Below are positions 44,446 to 56,072 of a DNA stretch of 64,000 nucleotides, in pieces (within the stretch, counting starts at the first letter, position 1; every line of letters begins with the position of its first letter). Position numbers and translations under genes: made by a program. The notes beneath the pieces are model-generated. The model made no database searches. It was given only the letters and a program-made list of their open reading frames with translations, and had not been told where the DNA came from. The stretch lies in contig JAJEKV010000374.1 of assembly GCA_021234155.1 (NCBI GenBank), positions 124,001-188,000 on the forward strand, in the 5' to 3' direction. This stretch comes from Isoetes taiwanensis (taxonomy: Eukaryota > Streptophyta > Lycopodiopsida > Isoetales > Isoetaceae).

Positions 44446-47381
44446 ATGGAGGGTGAGAATTCCAATGGAAGTGGTGGTTTCAAGCGCAAGTATGCCGACA
44501 TCGGACAGTGTTATGTCACAAAACAAATAAAGCAGCGTGTTGATAGGTCGGTGGATTGCATCCTCAGTTGCTTGCAAACGCTTCGTCTAGATCAAAGATT
44601 AGTTTTTTGTGCTCGTTTGTTCCAAGATGACAGGCTTTTTTCTTTTTTCGAACCTGTAATTGGAATAAGAAATCGATGATCAGAAACTTGAAAGATGGGC
44701 TTCAAGAAGTAAAGTCTGCTAATAGCAAAGATAAATTGGCTGCAAAACATTCACTGTTATCAATGATTGTTGGAAAAAAAGGAGATATAAACAAGAATGT
44801 TTCTTCAAAATTGCTAAATATACAGCCAAGAAATTTATCCAAAGCTGCAACAAGAAGGAAGATAATGTCATTAAGTGGAGCAAAGATCAAATAGAATCGA
44901 TGATTCAATCAAATGTCAGGTTCGTGAATTTTGGCTTGATAATACCGAAGTTGCACCAAAGGTTAGAGATGTCATGAAGAGGAGAACACAAGCAATACAA
45001 TACCTTGATATCTCACAGGTTTGCTCTTGTAAGTGAATCAATTCAGTTTTGGAGATTATGCTTTCTTCCAAAATTCTCTCATGACTTTCTTCTGTACATT
45101 CTAGTTCTGTTCTGAGTGACCTGTTAATGAATACACATGGTTTTCATGAAATGTATTGCATTTTACATTATTTATATTTTTACATTATTTACATAGTAGC
45201 AGAAATCTTGCAGTGATGTGCTATTAGGTACTTTTTAGATGTACATCCATTAACACTTACATGTCCGTGCATCTGCATTTACATGTCCTTGAATTTCAAA
45301 ATTACATCCGTTTACATTTAAGTGTACTTTCAGGTAATGAAGCCTACATATGTACATCAGATGTACTGATATTGTAACATTAATGTGATGTACTAATATT
45401 GTAACATTAATTAGATGTACATTGGATGTACATTAAATGTACAGTAACAGATCAGTGGAACTGTTGGATGTACATTAGATGTACTGAGGTACATTAGATG
45501 TACAGTAACAGATCAGTGGAACTGTTGGATGGACATTTTATGTACGTAGAACATACATTAAATGTACAATTATATAGTTCAATACTCTGGATGCATCTGG
45601 TTGCCGACATCATTTTGCTAACATGGTCTTTAATGCATTTGTTATTGCAAATCAAACTTTATCAATCAGCTTTGTATATCAGAATCCTAATACCAAAATT
45701 CGCCTCGACGATTCGGGAAAGTATCCGAAAAAAACACATGTTGTTGTGTCAAACATGAGCAAGCTAAAAGATCCGCGCATAAAGGCCTTCAATGATATGA
45801 GGAGATCCCTACATGTTAATTGCACTTGTCAGCTGCAGCTTTGTCCGTGCATCCCAAAGAAAACAATGGAGTATGTCAAGCAAACAAGAAGACTTTTTGA
45901 TAATGTTAGTATCTTGTGGAGGTCAACAGTTTTATGAAATATGTGACTCGGATGAATGGCATAAATTAAAATGCATCAAAGGTGAATGTGATGAATGTGG
46001 AGTGAAGAAATTAGACATTTGTCCAAAAGAGGAAGATGGTCGACCGGGCAAGTATATGCGCGTATGTCAATGAGCCATCCAAAAAAAGGTACATCCGTAA
46101 GACTTAGATTAGTTGATCGTAATGACAAAGCATCCGCTTTGTTAAAGAACATGAAAAATCAGTTTGCTAAGTTTACATGTGATCATAACTTTTAAAGACA
46201 ATCGGCAGAGCAAAAGCGGTTTAAAAAGATGAGTTCGTAAACTCCCAGGATAATAGTGTGTTGTGCGTTGTTGACTTGCGTAGAGAACTACACATTGAAA
46301 CCAGGGACGTAAGTGTAATCCGAAAGCATTGGAATCCGATAAAAAATTAGTATTTTGATCCATATTTCAATGATGAAAATAGAAGGTAAGCTTAAAAAAA
46401 AAGTGCATTTCTATGTTTCGGATGACAGGAAGCATGACACTTATTTTGTGCAACATGGTTTTAAATTACATTTGGGATGGCTTAAGAATAATGGAGGTGG
46501 ACACATAAACCTTCATTATGTGTGGAGCCTGATGGTTGTGCATCTCAATTCAAATCAGACGGGCATGGTATGGAATCTGTAGATACCATGTTGAAAATAA
46601 ATTCGAGGATATGGAATTTCTTTAGATCTGGCCATGGGAAAGGCACACATGATGGTAGGCTGGTATAGCAAAGTTGTGGCTTGAGAGCGAAAGCAGAGAG
46701 AAAAAATGGCATGCCAAGGTGTGCAAAGAACAAAAACTTGTGCGGCTTTTAAGGACCAAGGAATCGGATTGTGAAAGGGTGTTTTGGGAGGTTGGAAAAA
46801 AGTATGTGAGCAAAGCAGCAAGCATTCAATTGCAAGACTTTAAGTACTTTCAAGAAATACATTCCGTGGTCAACTATAAACCCGGCTGAGATCCAACAAA
46901 GTTGCTATGCACAGACCACCTCGCTTTTGTGATGCTTGCATGAACTTCAATTGGTTGAATTGTGAGAACATTAAACATTGTGGAGAATGGTCTCTAAAAG
47001 TTTGGAGCCCATGAGATCATATTGCATTCCTCGTGTTGAAGCTGAAAATGATGTGGATGTTTTGTATCGTAAGACGAGGCTAGTTTAGATGACACTGTAG
47101 GAGTTTCAGATGTATTTGTGTCTTTTGCAGCACTAGACAATGTGGAAGGTGTTTCGTACTATGTTTTCATGTGCACCAGGGAAAAGCATGCATTGGAAGA
47201 AGATTCAATTGATGACTATGGAAATGAATACTCTGTTGGCACTAGTGTCATTGAAGGACAATATTATGAACTAATCCAAGGCTGCCACAATAAGTATAAA
47301 CTGCTTCATACTAAGAATGTTTTAGTACCTGCAGAATCTGTTTGGGGTTTGAATCCCATTCAAGAAAGAATCACAAGCTGA
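44446..47381 (+). pseudogene. DDE-type transposase-like gene of the 9.1-kb element, degenerate
   Basis: Blocks in order: KYADIGQCYVTKQIKQRVD; KLAAKHSLLSMIVGKKGDI; VREFWLDNTEVAPKVRDVMK; FVYQNPNTKIRLDDSGKYPK; a Cys block (CDSDEWHKLKCIKGECDECG); VVDLRRELHIET (candidate Asp); HFYVSDDRKHDTYFVQHGF; HYVWSDGCASQFKSD (candidate Asp); WNFFRSGHGKGTHDG; WEVGKKYVSKAASIQLQDF; and ESVWGLNPIQ near the end. I recall this motif series, above all SDGxxSQFK and HGKG..DG, from uncharacterised transposase-like proteins of animals, mosses and ferns; no superfamily name is claimed. Frameshifts near 44,670, 44,860, 45,905 and 46,070 and stops make it inactive. About 45,020-45,620 looks like an intron filled with TGTACAT repeats. 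Confidence 0.75.
45225..45575. repeat. TGTACAT / ATTAGATGTACA repeat cluster
   Basis: A dozen or more gtacat words, with tandem phrases such as ttagatgtac and cagtaacagatcagtggaac (the last twice, from 45,444 and 45,505). It lies in the presumed intron of the transposase-like gene. Similar words recur at 44,147-44,215, 47,543-47,628, 51,257-51,420 and 53,196-53,220, all within the element. Confidence 0.75.
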
Positions 47382-47819
47382 AGAGGGCAAGCACAGCATT
47401 TCACTTGCCAGATGAAGTCCATGAGACATTGTTATCACAACTTCCAGCAATTGTAGATGACATGGACTAAGTCAGGTCTGTGGTACTTTCCAGAAATATT
47501 GTAATACTTTGTTCATATAAAAGATAAGAAATGAACATATTTTCATTGTACATGACATGGACTACTTCAGAAGTGCATTAGATACATCAATGTACAAAAA
47601 ATGTACATCTTATGTACATCTGTTGCACATTCCAGAAATATTATAAAAATTTGTTAAGTGTAAGTTGATTAGAATTGAACATAAGAAAGTTGAATTGCAT
47701 AAACATTAAAAATAGTTTCAGTCATCGCAAAGATAAGAAATGAACAGGTTTTCATGTACAAATGGTTGATATATTTATATTGTGGACATAAATACAACAC
47801 ACCTGAAAAGGAGCATGGC
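47382..47819. other. Short spacer between the convergent genes
   Basis: AT-rich with several tgtacat words (47,543-47,628); would hold both genes' 3' ends and polyadenylation sites. No hairpin terminator-like structure was noted. Confidence 0.5.
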
Positions 47820-50188
47820 TCATAATTCATGGCCTAGCTTCAAAATGTCAGTAGGAGCCTGATACCTTATAACTATTGCATCATGTCTTCCAGCCCGCCA
47901 AGAGGCTGAAGAGATATCCTCTAAAGCAGTAGTCCATGCGGTTTCTATAGCACGTGCCACTGGCAAACCTTTCCATCCTATACATGGCTTTGCATCTTCC
48001 AGGACACGTGCCTTCCCCCAAGGATTGTGCAACAAGTGATTTGCTGCCAATATACATTGCATGGTTGCTAGTTCCTGACTATTTCCAATGCGGCCAACCT
48101 TTTCCCAAAGTCCAGGAAGAGTAGTGTAGAAGCGACAATCGGTCCCCAACCCTATGTACTTGCAGCTTATGTTGGTTTGTATTACCTCTGGGTGCAGCAG
48201 AACTCTATCTCTTAGTTTCTTAATAGTCTTTTGTGTTTCAGTCCATTCATCTACAAAGCAAATGAAGATCACTTAATTATATATACACACTCATAATTGT
48301 ACCAATAAGAAAGATAGTAAAAACAGTGTACTCAAGTGCAATGAACAGAAACTTTGATACATATATTCATAACATTTGAATTTGTACATCACCAAAGTCA
48401 AGGCAACCAACAATGGAGCACCGAGAGGCCAATAACATGATGGCGGTTTCTCCATTCCTTGCTCCATATATTGACTAAATTTAGGCAGCAGAGCACCAAG
48501 TTGCTGCCATAGTTTGCCGCAAAGAAAATCTGTTCCACTCGCCTCGATATGTTGCTCTGCCGTGCATTAGTCATTGGATGCTCTCACATAAACTATACCA
48601 TCTTCAGCCATTTTGAATCCATTAAGCCATGGAATGAGCTCCATGACAAGCAATCTGTCGCTAGCTAATATCAGTGTCCAAGAGAAAGGACATATGTAGC
48701 TTCCCGCAGGATTCGAGAGTGGATTTGTATCTTCTGGGTGTCGATCGAACTGGCAGATTTCCATAGTACTGGGGTACTCTTTCCATACCACGTTTAATGG
48801 TTTCACAAACAACCCCTTTTGAGGTTCAAGAGGGGTGTTTGTGTGGAAAGTCCAACACTGCTCCTGGCTGTAAACAAACTTCAGTTTTATGGAAAAAGCA
48901 TCACAAATATGATCCACAATTGGTTGAAGTTTTTTAGAAGTGAGTGAAGACCAGATGGCAACATCAAACCCTTCTCTTACAAATGCTAACAGTGATGCTA
49001 ACCCTGGCCTGCAGTAAAAAAAACTTGTTTCCTAAATTGAATTGAAGCTCATCTTTCTAGATCTGTTGGTATCTTGAGTTAATATTTTCATTCTTGTGCA
49101 CACTCTTGCCCAACACAGAATTTAAGTCAAAGATAATGAGCTTTCTCCCTAACTTAGATGATTCACCTGCCAGCAAGAAAACACTTGAGAGTCTATTCAC
49201 AATTGATAATTACATTTTAGATTACACAATTGAGAAAACACATTGATAATTACACAATTGTTATTTGCACAGGTGTAAGTGAGACAAAAAAAATCATTTT
49301 TTCATTATTTATGGAGTACAAAGAAGCTTGAGCATGGCTCATACAAAACTGTAATTTACAAACAAGTCAAAGAGACTATGATCTACCCTGTGTAGGAACA
49401 ACTATTTGTATATTCATCTCGCCTTCTACAATTAATTCCTCCATTAGATGATCCCTTCGTGACTTGGCATAGGCATCAGTGAACCAACTGGGTGTCATCT
49501 GCATGGTGCACAAGTATTAGAGGACTATACCAACAAATAACTAATAGGAAAATAATATGTTCTACTTACAAAATGGAGCTTGTATGCAAAGAACCATGGC
49601 ATCTATGAATTTGTGCATGTAAGCCACAATGTACATACAAGGGTTCTTTGGTACTAGTTTTCGCACTTTAGGACAGAGGGCAGGGAGCATCAAAGTTCTT
49701 CCTACCATGGCTTAAGTTGTTGGATCCCAGCATCATGTTATTGATCACAAGCTTATGAAACCTACAAAATTGCAATGTGAGAGTAAACAAAGCATAAGAA
49801 ATTGCAATATGAGAATAATCAAATCATAAAAACAAAGTTTAAAACTCATACTTACTTCCGGACCACTTTAGCATGGGGTACATAGCCTTTCGACAGAGAG
49901 AGGATCTGTATACTTGGGCTAGCTTATAGATGGAAAAGTGCTTTTCATGGACCAGCAAGCACAAAGTATTGCCAATGCCACATTTGGGCCTTGCGGAATT
50001 GGAACAAATATGTATTGGCATCTTGCAATCAAAATGCCATCCAACCCTTCCTTTATGTTAGTGTTCCGTGCATCCGCCCCTCCCTCCCCATTCTTGAGGG
50101 AATTCACAAAATTCGAAGCTGTCCTACCGTAATATAAAAACTTGTGTTTCCAATCGGATGAAAAGATGACTACAAAGGTACCCCGCAC
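47820..50188 (-). pseudogene. Second gene of the 9.1-kb element, C-terminal part
   Basis: Three open blocks on the minus strand: 50,188-49,839 (SSDWKHKFLYYGRTASNFV, ILIARCQYIFVPIPQGPNV), 48,917-48,567 (GLFVKPLNVVWKEYPSTMEI, LLVMELIPWLNGF) and 48,272-47,820 (CKYIGLGTDCRFYTTLPGLW, MQCILAANHLLHNPWGKAR). They are separated by AT-rich, intron-like stretches. No known domain is recognised. The blocks have few stops, in contrast to the opposite gene, so this gene may be better preserved. Confidence 0.5.
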
Positions 50189-50483
50189 ATAAATCCAGAA
50201 TACATATTAATACATAAGATGAGTGACTTAGGGAATGAAATAACATAAATATGTTGAAATGCTAGCCTACCTCCCATAGACATCTACTATCTTAGAGGTC
50301 AAGTCCAACTTCCAGCAGAACTCATCAACATCACTTTAAAAGATAGAGGGTGCAGGCTTAGGAGGACAGTCCCTATAAGGAGTGAATGGAACCAACCTTT
50401 TTAGTCGGTCCACTAAACTATACAAGGAAACAACAGCATTAGCAAAAGAATATATCTATTTTAATCAATTATATATTACTCAC

Positions 50484-51177
50484 CTTGTTTTTTCATCACC
50501 TGCTTCAGCATCTTCTGTGGACTGCTGCACCTTCTTTGTTATCACATCAATATCTGCTTGTAGGTCCTCCTCTTCATCTTCCGGTTCCGACTCAGCAGGA
50601 TCATTTTCCTTCACGGCCTGTGATCGTGTCTTATGTACAAAACAAATGTGGTTAATTATCATAAATCTGAGATGTTTAACAAAATTAGTTCATCTTGCAC
50701 ATACCTCTTTCTTGGTGGTGGTAGCACTTTTTTCCTCTTCCCTGCACTCTCTTGGGTTAAAATCTGAATCTGTGTCCATTGTAGCTTCTGTAACAGGTAC
50801 AGAACTGGCACCTGCAGATGATGCTGAGACAAAAGCTGAATCTTTCTTAGGAGCTTCTCCAATTACTAATTTAGCACTTGGTGATGAAAGTGTTTCTGTC
50901 GCAGCAGTCAGTGAAGGCTCTGCACCTGCAACTATTTTAGCTTTCTCAACTGCCATCCTCTCTATTTCCTCAACTTCACTTTGCCATGTTCGAAGAGGCA
51001 CTGTTGCAGATGGTTCTATTACCGGCACTGTAAATGTCATTGGTGATCTGGAGCTGGAAGGTTTCGGGTCTACAGATTCGGTCTGCTTATGGTCAATAAA
51101 ATCTGTAAAGAGAGTCGATGCAGATGGCTCAAGAACATCAGCCATGGAAGGTGCTTCTGGGATAGGAACAGCCTCAT
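50484..51177 (-). CDS. Second gene of the 9.1-kb element, two middle exons (acidic, Ser/Ala/Pro-rich)
   Basis: Exon 51,177-50,705 is bordered by TTTGCAG before and GTATGT after; exon 50,617-50,484 by CACAG before and GTGAGT after, all canonical. The first encodes a Ser/Ala/Thr/Pro-rich chain (SASSAGASSVPVTEATMD, TDSDFNPRECREEEK); the second an acidic stretch (ESEPEDEEEDLQADIDVI). Such composition suggests an unstructured nuclear or regulatory linker; this is inference only. Correct splice sites argue that this is a real eukaryotic gene and not a chance ORF. Confidence 0.6.
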
Positions 51178-51249
51178 CTGCAAATAAACAAATGATCTAA
51201 ATTTCAATAGACATAAAAGAACATGAAAACAGAACTTAAACAATGAGAA

Positions 51250-51425
51250 ATATCAGGTACATTTTGCTTCAATATGTACATTTCATGTACATAAAATGTA
51301 CCAAATGTACGTAGCTACATTTAACTGTAGCCAAATGTACATGTAATGTAGCTCAATGTACATAGATGTACCTCAATGCACCCAGATGTGCCCAGATGTA
51401 CCCAGATGTACATATGTACCCAGGT
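51250..51425. repeat. TGTAC-rich repeat tract in an intron of the second gene
   Basis: Many gtacat, atgtac and cccagatgt words; tandem phrases ccagatgtgcccagatgtac. Matches in word usage the cluster at 45,225-45,575 and the element's subterminal regions. Confidence 0.75.
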
Positions 51426-51764
51426 ATCCAGTTAGGGAATGTAGATCTATGCCCAAAAAAAGCACATATATGTAAAAAATGCACATACTTATGAATCCAT
51501 CTACAGATGCACTCTAAAAATAAATGCACGTACATCTATTTGCAGATGTAGACTCCATTAGATATATGTAAAACTGATACAGCTACAGTCCAAGCTCAAA
51601 AATAAAAGCATCAATAAACAAGCAAGTATATGCCTATGTACCCCCTCTACTGGATGTACACTAAAAGTTATACATGAACAAGGAATAGTAATGCACCTTT
51701 GAAAGCCATACATGTAGAACTATGCAGATTACAATAACAAATATGAATTAAGAGAAATATAAGT

Positions 51765-53003
51765 TTAAATTAATTGAGAGCAATGCATACCTTTCACAAA
51801 CAGGGAAACCAAGTTGAATCGAATGCCCTCATCCCGGATGCAACCTTTTATGCAATTACGTTTTTCATGGACTGTGATAACACAAAGCGTAAGAGGCAAT
51901 AAGCATCTCTCGCATGGACCTAGCAACAACAAACCAGATTTGCCAAAGCCTTGGCCACTGGTACATGAACCGAATGTGATGATCTGCTCTATAGAAGTAG
52001 CTCCTACAGGGTAGGGCCTCGGGTGCAGAACAATAGGTCCTGCTCTCCCCATGAAATCCAAAATCTGTGAATGCCTTTGCTGAACCAATTCAATGCAATT
52101 AAGTTTTTCCTTTGCTTGTTCAATTGAGATTTCATGCCTTTTCAATTTCTTTTTAGTTGCTTTACCAAACCAATTTCTAGCTTAGAAGAGTGTCTTTGCT
52201 CTTTCTCATGTCTACTCATAACCAAGTCTTCCAACTTGTACTTCAACACTCGGTTAACTTGATTTCCGCGGGGATCCCGGGACAATTTGTCAAATTCCAA
52301 TTTTGTTTCATCTCGCTTTTTCGGGAAATCGCTGGCAGATCTTCGTGATAGCATATCCTTTCTACCCTCAATCCCACTGATGACCTTCAATGCATCCCTC
52401 CTTTTTCTTCCGATTGCTTCTACTTTCATTCAATAGGTTAGTTTCTCCTCCGACCCATGCTTAAGTAACTACTTTATTGTGTCAACATCTGATCTAGTAT
52501 AACCCAGGGCTCTAATATTCTGCTGCAATACGATGTCCTGTTTGATATTTGAGGATTCACCTGTTGTAGGGTCCTCTGTAATTTCTAAAGTTTTGGCAAG
52601 ATCTTTGGCGGTCCTAGCCACGTCCATCCAATCAACAAGCCGTCCCTTCAAGTGAAGAGCAAATGCTCTGGCAAAATAGGTAGAAATATAATGGTTTGTA
52701 ACCTGTTTCTTGCCATAAACCAATTCATAATATTTAAAAAAATCATCTTTCCATGCGTTCTGGATTCTCCCTTCCTTGCAATCCTCTTCTATTTTTTGGA
52801 GCTTCACCACATACCTCGTTCATAACCATCTCTAGGTTGGGTATGTGGGCCTCTACATGTTTATCACGGAGGTCTTTGGCTTAGATCACATCAGAACCCA
52901 AACGTAAACTCCTTGCAGGTAAGATTCCATTGCCGGAAGCACTGGCTTCTTGCTTGGGCTGTGGTGATGAGCAAGCACTGATCTGAGGGCGTTTTGGGGC
53001 CAT
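51765..53003 (-). pseudogene. Second gene of the 9.1-kb element, N-terminal part with a Cys cluster
   Basis: Starts MAPKRPQISACSSPQPKQE at 53,003, with an in-frame stop near 52,883. It continues with FFKYYELVYGKKQVTNHYIS, ARAFALHLKGRLVDWMDVAR (52.8-52.5 kb) and a basic, coiled stretch (KVEAIGRKRRDALKVI). A block follows with HPRPYPVGATSIEQIITFGS, GKSGLLLLGPCERCLLPLTL and further Cys, about six Cys in 45 residues, possibly a zinc-binding module. Frames change at 52,429/52,469 and 52,142. Not a transposase I recognise. Position convergent to the transposase-like gene suggests an accessory protein of the element. Confidence 0.5.
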
Positions 53004-53237
53004 AGCTAGATGAAGAATTCGTGATCGGAATTCAAGCAGAGAAGGCAGGGGCGGGATAGTGAACGAGAGGCAAACCAGGAAAGAATTTGGTAAAGAATTT
53101 CAAAATCCGAAAATGGTGCGATTTCAGAGTGCTGGATAGCATTAATCATGGCAGTTACTAGCGGATCATGATGACAGTTATTCTAAAAATGTGCATTTTG
53201 TACATATGTATATGTACAAAAAGGGCTACATTTATAG

Positions 53238-53259
53238 ACACCCTTTCATGCTTTTACCC
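53238..53259 (-). repeat. Right terminal inverted repeat
   Basis: ACACCCTTTCATGCTTTTAC + CC, exact reverse complement of 44,129-44,150; followed by AACC. Confidence 0.92.
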
Positions 53260-53263
53260 AACC

Positions 53264-55060
53264 AAGCTTAGCAATTGTTTCATCTTAGGCCCTATCTTCC
53301 TTTTTATTTCAGTTGGCATTCGTATTAATGCATTAATGCGAAGAACCGCTAAATAACATTGCATCGACATTCCTTCCCGTTTGTGGCTCCCTATGTGACC
53401 GCAAGAGATTTTCTTTACCTACATTCATTGCCTTTTTTTTTTTTAACCCGGTGAGGTCTTTGAATGCTAGCATCTCCACGAATTTGGATACGAATTAGTC
53501 TACCCTATTGTCCTTTCTCCCTGCTCTTCTATTTGAAGCTTAAGCTTGAGCTGGGTCTTGTGCAGTTGTTTGACATCTATCTATTTCATATTGGCAATCT
53601 TATCTGGCCTTGCTCCACGATTGCAAGTTCTCAATCTCAGAGATTGCAAGTTCCTGACTTCAAGCGTCCTCTCTGTGGCAATGACAAGAGCTTTTGTGAT
53701 CTGTGGAAGATCATTTTTGGAGCTTCTCTAGAACTTGGCTATGGCAATAGTTTTATATCCTATAGAGCTATATGGGTGCACCTATTCTTTGCCAAGCTAT
53801 TTTTTGTTCTGTTCCAGCTACTATTGTCATTCTAGCTGCATATTTTAGGAAATTAGAAGCAGAAAAAATGGTTTTTATGGTGCCATGGAAGCTTATATGA
53901 AAAGAGCTACATTTTTTGGCCATAATTAGATCATTATTTGATATGGGGAGCACGAAGCAGTATTCAAGCGAGCTGACAAGAAAGTTCAAAGTTTCCATAT
54001 TTGGAGCCTAGATGATTAGATTTTAAGATTTTTCTATTGGGCTTGGAGGTACCAATATCCGCTAAAAATTATGCCAGCATAAGATCCCCAGTGTTAAGGT
54101 ATCCCAAAGAATAATGTTATGTGTGCATCTATTGGTAGAACAAAATCTCGGTTACATCTTTGTGTTTCAATTCCTTAATATAGTTTTTATTCAAAACTCA
54201 ACCATTTAGAGTTGCAGATTTCCTTCTTTAAGCTGCACATCATGACATTGTTGTCATGTAATATGTTTTATTTTGTTCCATTTCCCATTGTTGCTTAACG
54301 CTTGCTTCTCCATGCTATTAGAGATCTCTATTTTACTGTGTAATTTTTTACAGTGCTAGATTTCATGGTTACTAGAAAATTTGTGACATTGGAATAGGTA
54401 CCATGACCTTACAAATGAGCATGATGTTTGGAACAGACATAGCTAGATACCTTCCTTTAGAAGACCTTGAACATCTCTAGAAGTTTTTATTAGGTATGTT
54501 GCTATATTTTCTTTTCCCATGATGGATGTAAGCTTTTAAACATGCTTTAGAGTCTACTTTCTACTACACCCACTTTTTTCTTTTTTATATTGGCTCCTAA
54601 ATTGATAACTACAATTCATTTTGAGGCGTCAGATATTTAAGGTATAACTAAAAGTGTTTCCTAGGATCTATATTGTTGTTGATGCAAATGCATAAGCATG
54701 TCCATTGGGCTAGCCAATATACAACCATAATAGTCTCCATATTATTGTTGATAAAAATGTAAGGAGTTTCTATTGGGTCATGCAAGGTACAACTGTAACA
54801 GTCTTACTGTCAAAAAATTTCACTGATCTACATGATGAACGGACATCTATTTGATTTAGATTTTTTATGGAGGCATATACATGATGCATTCTTTTGGATT
54901 TTGCAAAGGTCTTATATTTGTTGGATCTACTTTGGCATAAAATTTTGGGCACCTGGCCTTTTCTTGCACGTGAAATCTCTTTCGCCTTGAAATATCAATT
55001 TGGTACTACTATTTTCCAATTTGGCTCGCTCACACTATCTCCCCGATTGGGGTTATTAAA
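53264..55060. other. Intergenic, no supported gene
   Basis: AT-rich with a poly-T run near 53,432. Short ORFs only; one at 53,546-53,731 has leucine-rich wording (RLQVLNLRDCKFLTSSVL) but no repeat series. Confidence 0.45.
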
Positions 55061-55069
55061 AAAAAAAAA

Positions 55070-55132
55070 AGAAACCCTTCCAAATTTTCCTAAAATCCGG
55101 AAGGGTTTCCTATTAATCACGGAAGGGTTTCC
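55070..55132. repeat. GGAAACCCTTCC repeat group, small copy
   Basis: gaaacccttcc near 55,071, then ggaagggtttcc twice (near 55,099 and 55,121), so inverted. The same word family forms the larger array at 59,217-59,440. Confidence 0.8.
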
Positions 55133-55305
55133 ACAATAATATAATTTTTTTTGGATTTCCAAGATAGCCATCGGTAATTAATGCTTCGAATTAATGTTTT
55201 ACCGCTGTTATTGAAGAGCTTTTTTTTTTCACAAAAGGATGGAAAACCAGATTAATCACGAAAATTCTGCCCTGATCATGCCCGCCTTTGTCTTGCTGCG
55301 AAGCT

Positions 55306-55385
55306 TCAGCTATGGCGGATTTGGTGCTGATCCATGGTGCTTCAGCTATGGCGGATTTGATGCTTCAGCTATGGCGGATTTGGTG
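55306..55385. repeat. Minisatellite of cttcagctatggcggatttg units
   Basis: Three copies of cttcagctatggcggatttg (the middle one ending ...tga), the first two separated by about 15 bp. The frame reads FSYGGFGA/FSYGGFDA, a repeat-driven ORF and not a recognised protein. Confidence 0.8.
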
Positions 55386-55760
55386 CGGATTTGGGCAGAA
55401 AAGGAAACGAAAATGATGGATTCTTGTCCTTGTCGGTTTTCTTCAGTATTTCAAAAAGCGGCTGTTCGTTCCGGGTTCTTCAAATCAAAGCGACCTCTCT
55501 TCTTCCCCTTCTTCTCAAAGCCAAAACCATAGATTCTACTTTGCATCTCTTAAAAGTTTACATTCTTTCCCCGAACTCCGTAGATCTTTCTTCTTTATCA
55601 AGAAAAAATGGCTTCCTGGGAGGTTTTTTCGCGTCTACTTTGTTTCGCCTCTGTTTCTTGGATTCATTAATAATGGTCGCTCATGGTGCCCGGCCTTTAT
55701 CCCTTTGTTTAGGCATGGAAATCGACGATTTGTCTTTTCGCAGAAAGCAAAGCAACGGGT

Positions 55761-56072
55761 TGTGGATTTGGGAGAACTACGCCATTTTGGAACAACGGTA
55801 TGAATCATGCCATAGTTACATTTGCGGATATGTGGCATCAAAAGAATCTGCCTAAAGAATCCATCGGAAATGCTTCAATAGTGAGTTCAGAACTGCATGA
55901 AACGATTTACAGGCCTGGATTTGACATAGCGGTGCCGTTGCCTGCAAATCATCACTTCCGGCAGCTACAGAGTCTGCCCCCTTTGCGCACTACGACTTGG
56001 CACTCTTACCGAACAGACTTCTTCATCACGATCCTTAAAAACTTTATCGAAAATTTTTCTTCTTCCAAGTGA
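55761..56072 (+). pseudogene. Exostosin-like (GT47-type) glycosyltransferase fragment
   Basis: An open stretch reads PFWNNGMNHAIVTFADMW, later SSELHETIYRPGFDIAVPLP. These match the WNNGxNH... and YRPGFDVS(I/V)PL signatures of EXT-type glycosyltransferases. These act in the Golgi lumen; in plants they build cell-wall or protein-linked glycans. Only ~100 residues are present and the region upstream (55.4-55.76 kb) is open but not clearly homologous. Could be one exon of a longer gene or a fragment. Confidence 0.55.

Larger units (their letters stand above)
44129..53259. mobile_element. 9,131-bp DNA transposon, 22-bp TIRs, AACC target duplication, two convergent genes
   Basis: The left end reads GGGTAAAAGCATGAAAGGGT + GT (44,129-44,150); the right end is its perfect reverse complement (53,238-53,259). 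AACC lies directly outside both (44,125-44,128 and 53,260-53,263). Inside, a degenerate transposase-like gene runs on the plus strand (44.4-47.4 kb) and a multi-exon gene on the minus strand (53.0-47.8 kb), meeting tail to tail. TGTACAT-type words recur near both ends and in introns. Ends and 4-bp duplication do not match the common plant superfamilies (hAT 8 bp, MULE 9 bp, CACTA 3 bp, Harbinger 3 bp, mariner TA). Confidence 0.9.

Noticed and set aside
50382-51200. 272-codon ORF on the plus strand
   Set aside because: It is antisense to the spliced exons of the transposon's second gene; Ser/Ala-rich DNA opens the opposite frame.
53546-53731. Leucine-rich-repeat protein
   Set aside because: Only one LRR-like phrase (RLQVLNLRDCKFL), no series of repeats.
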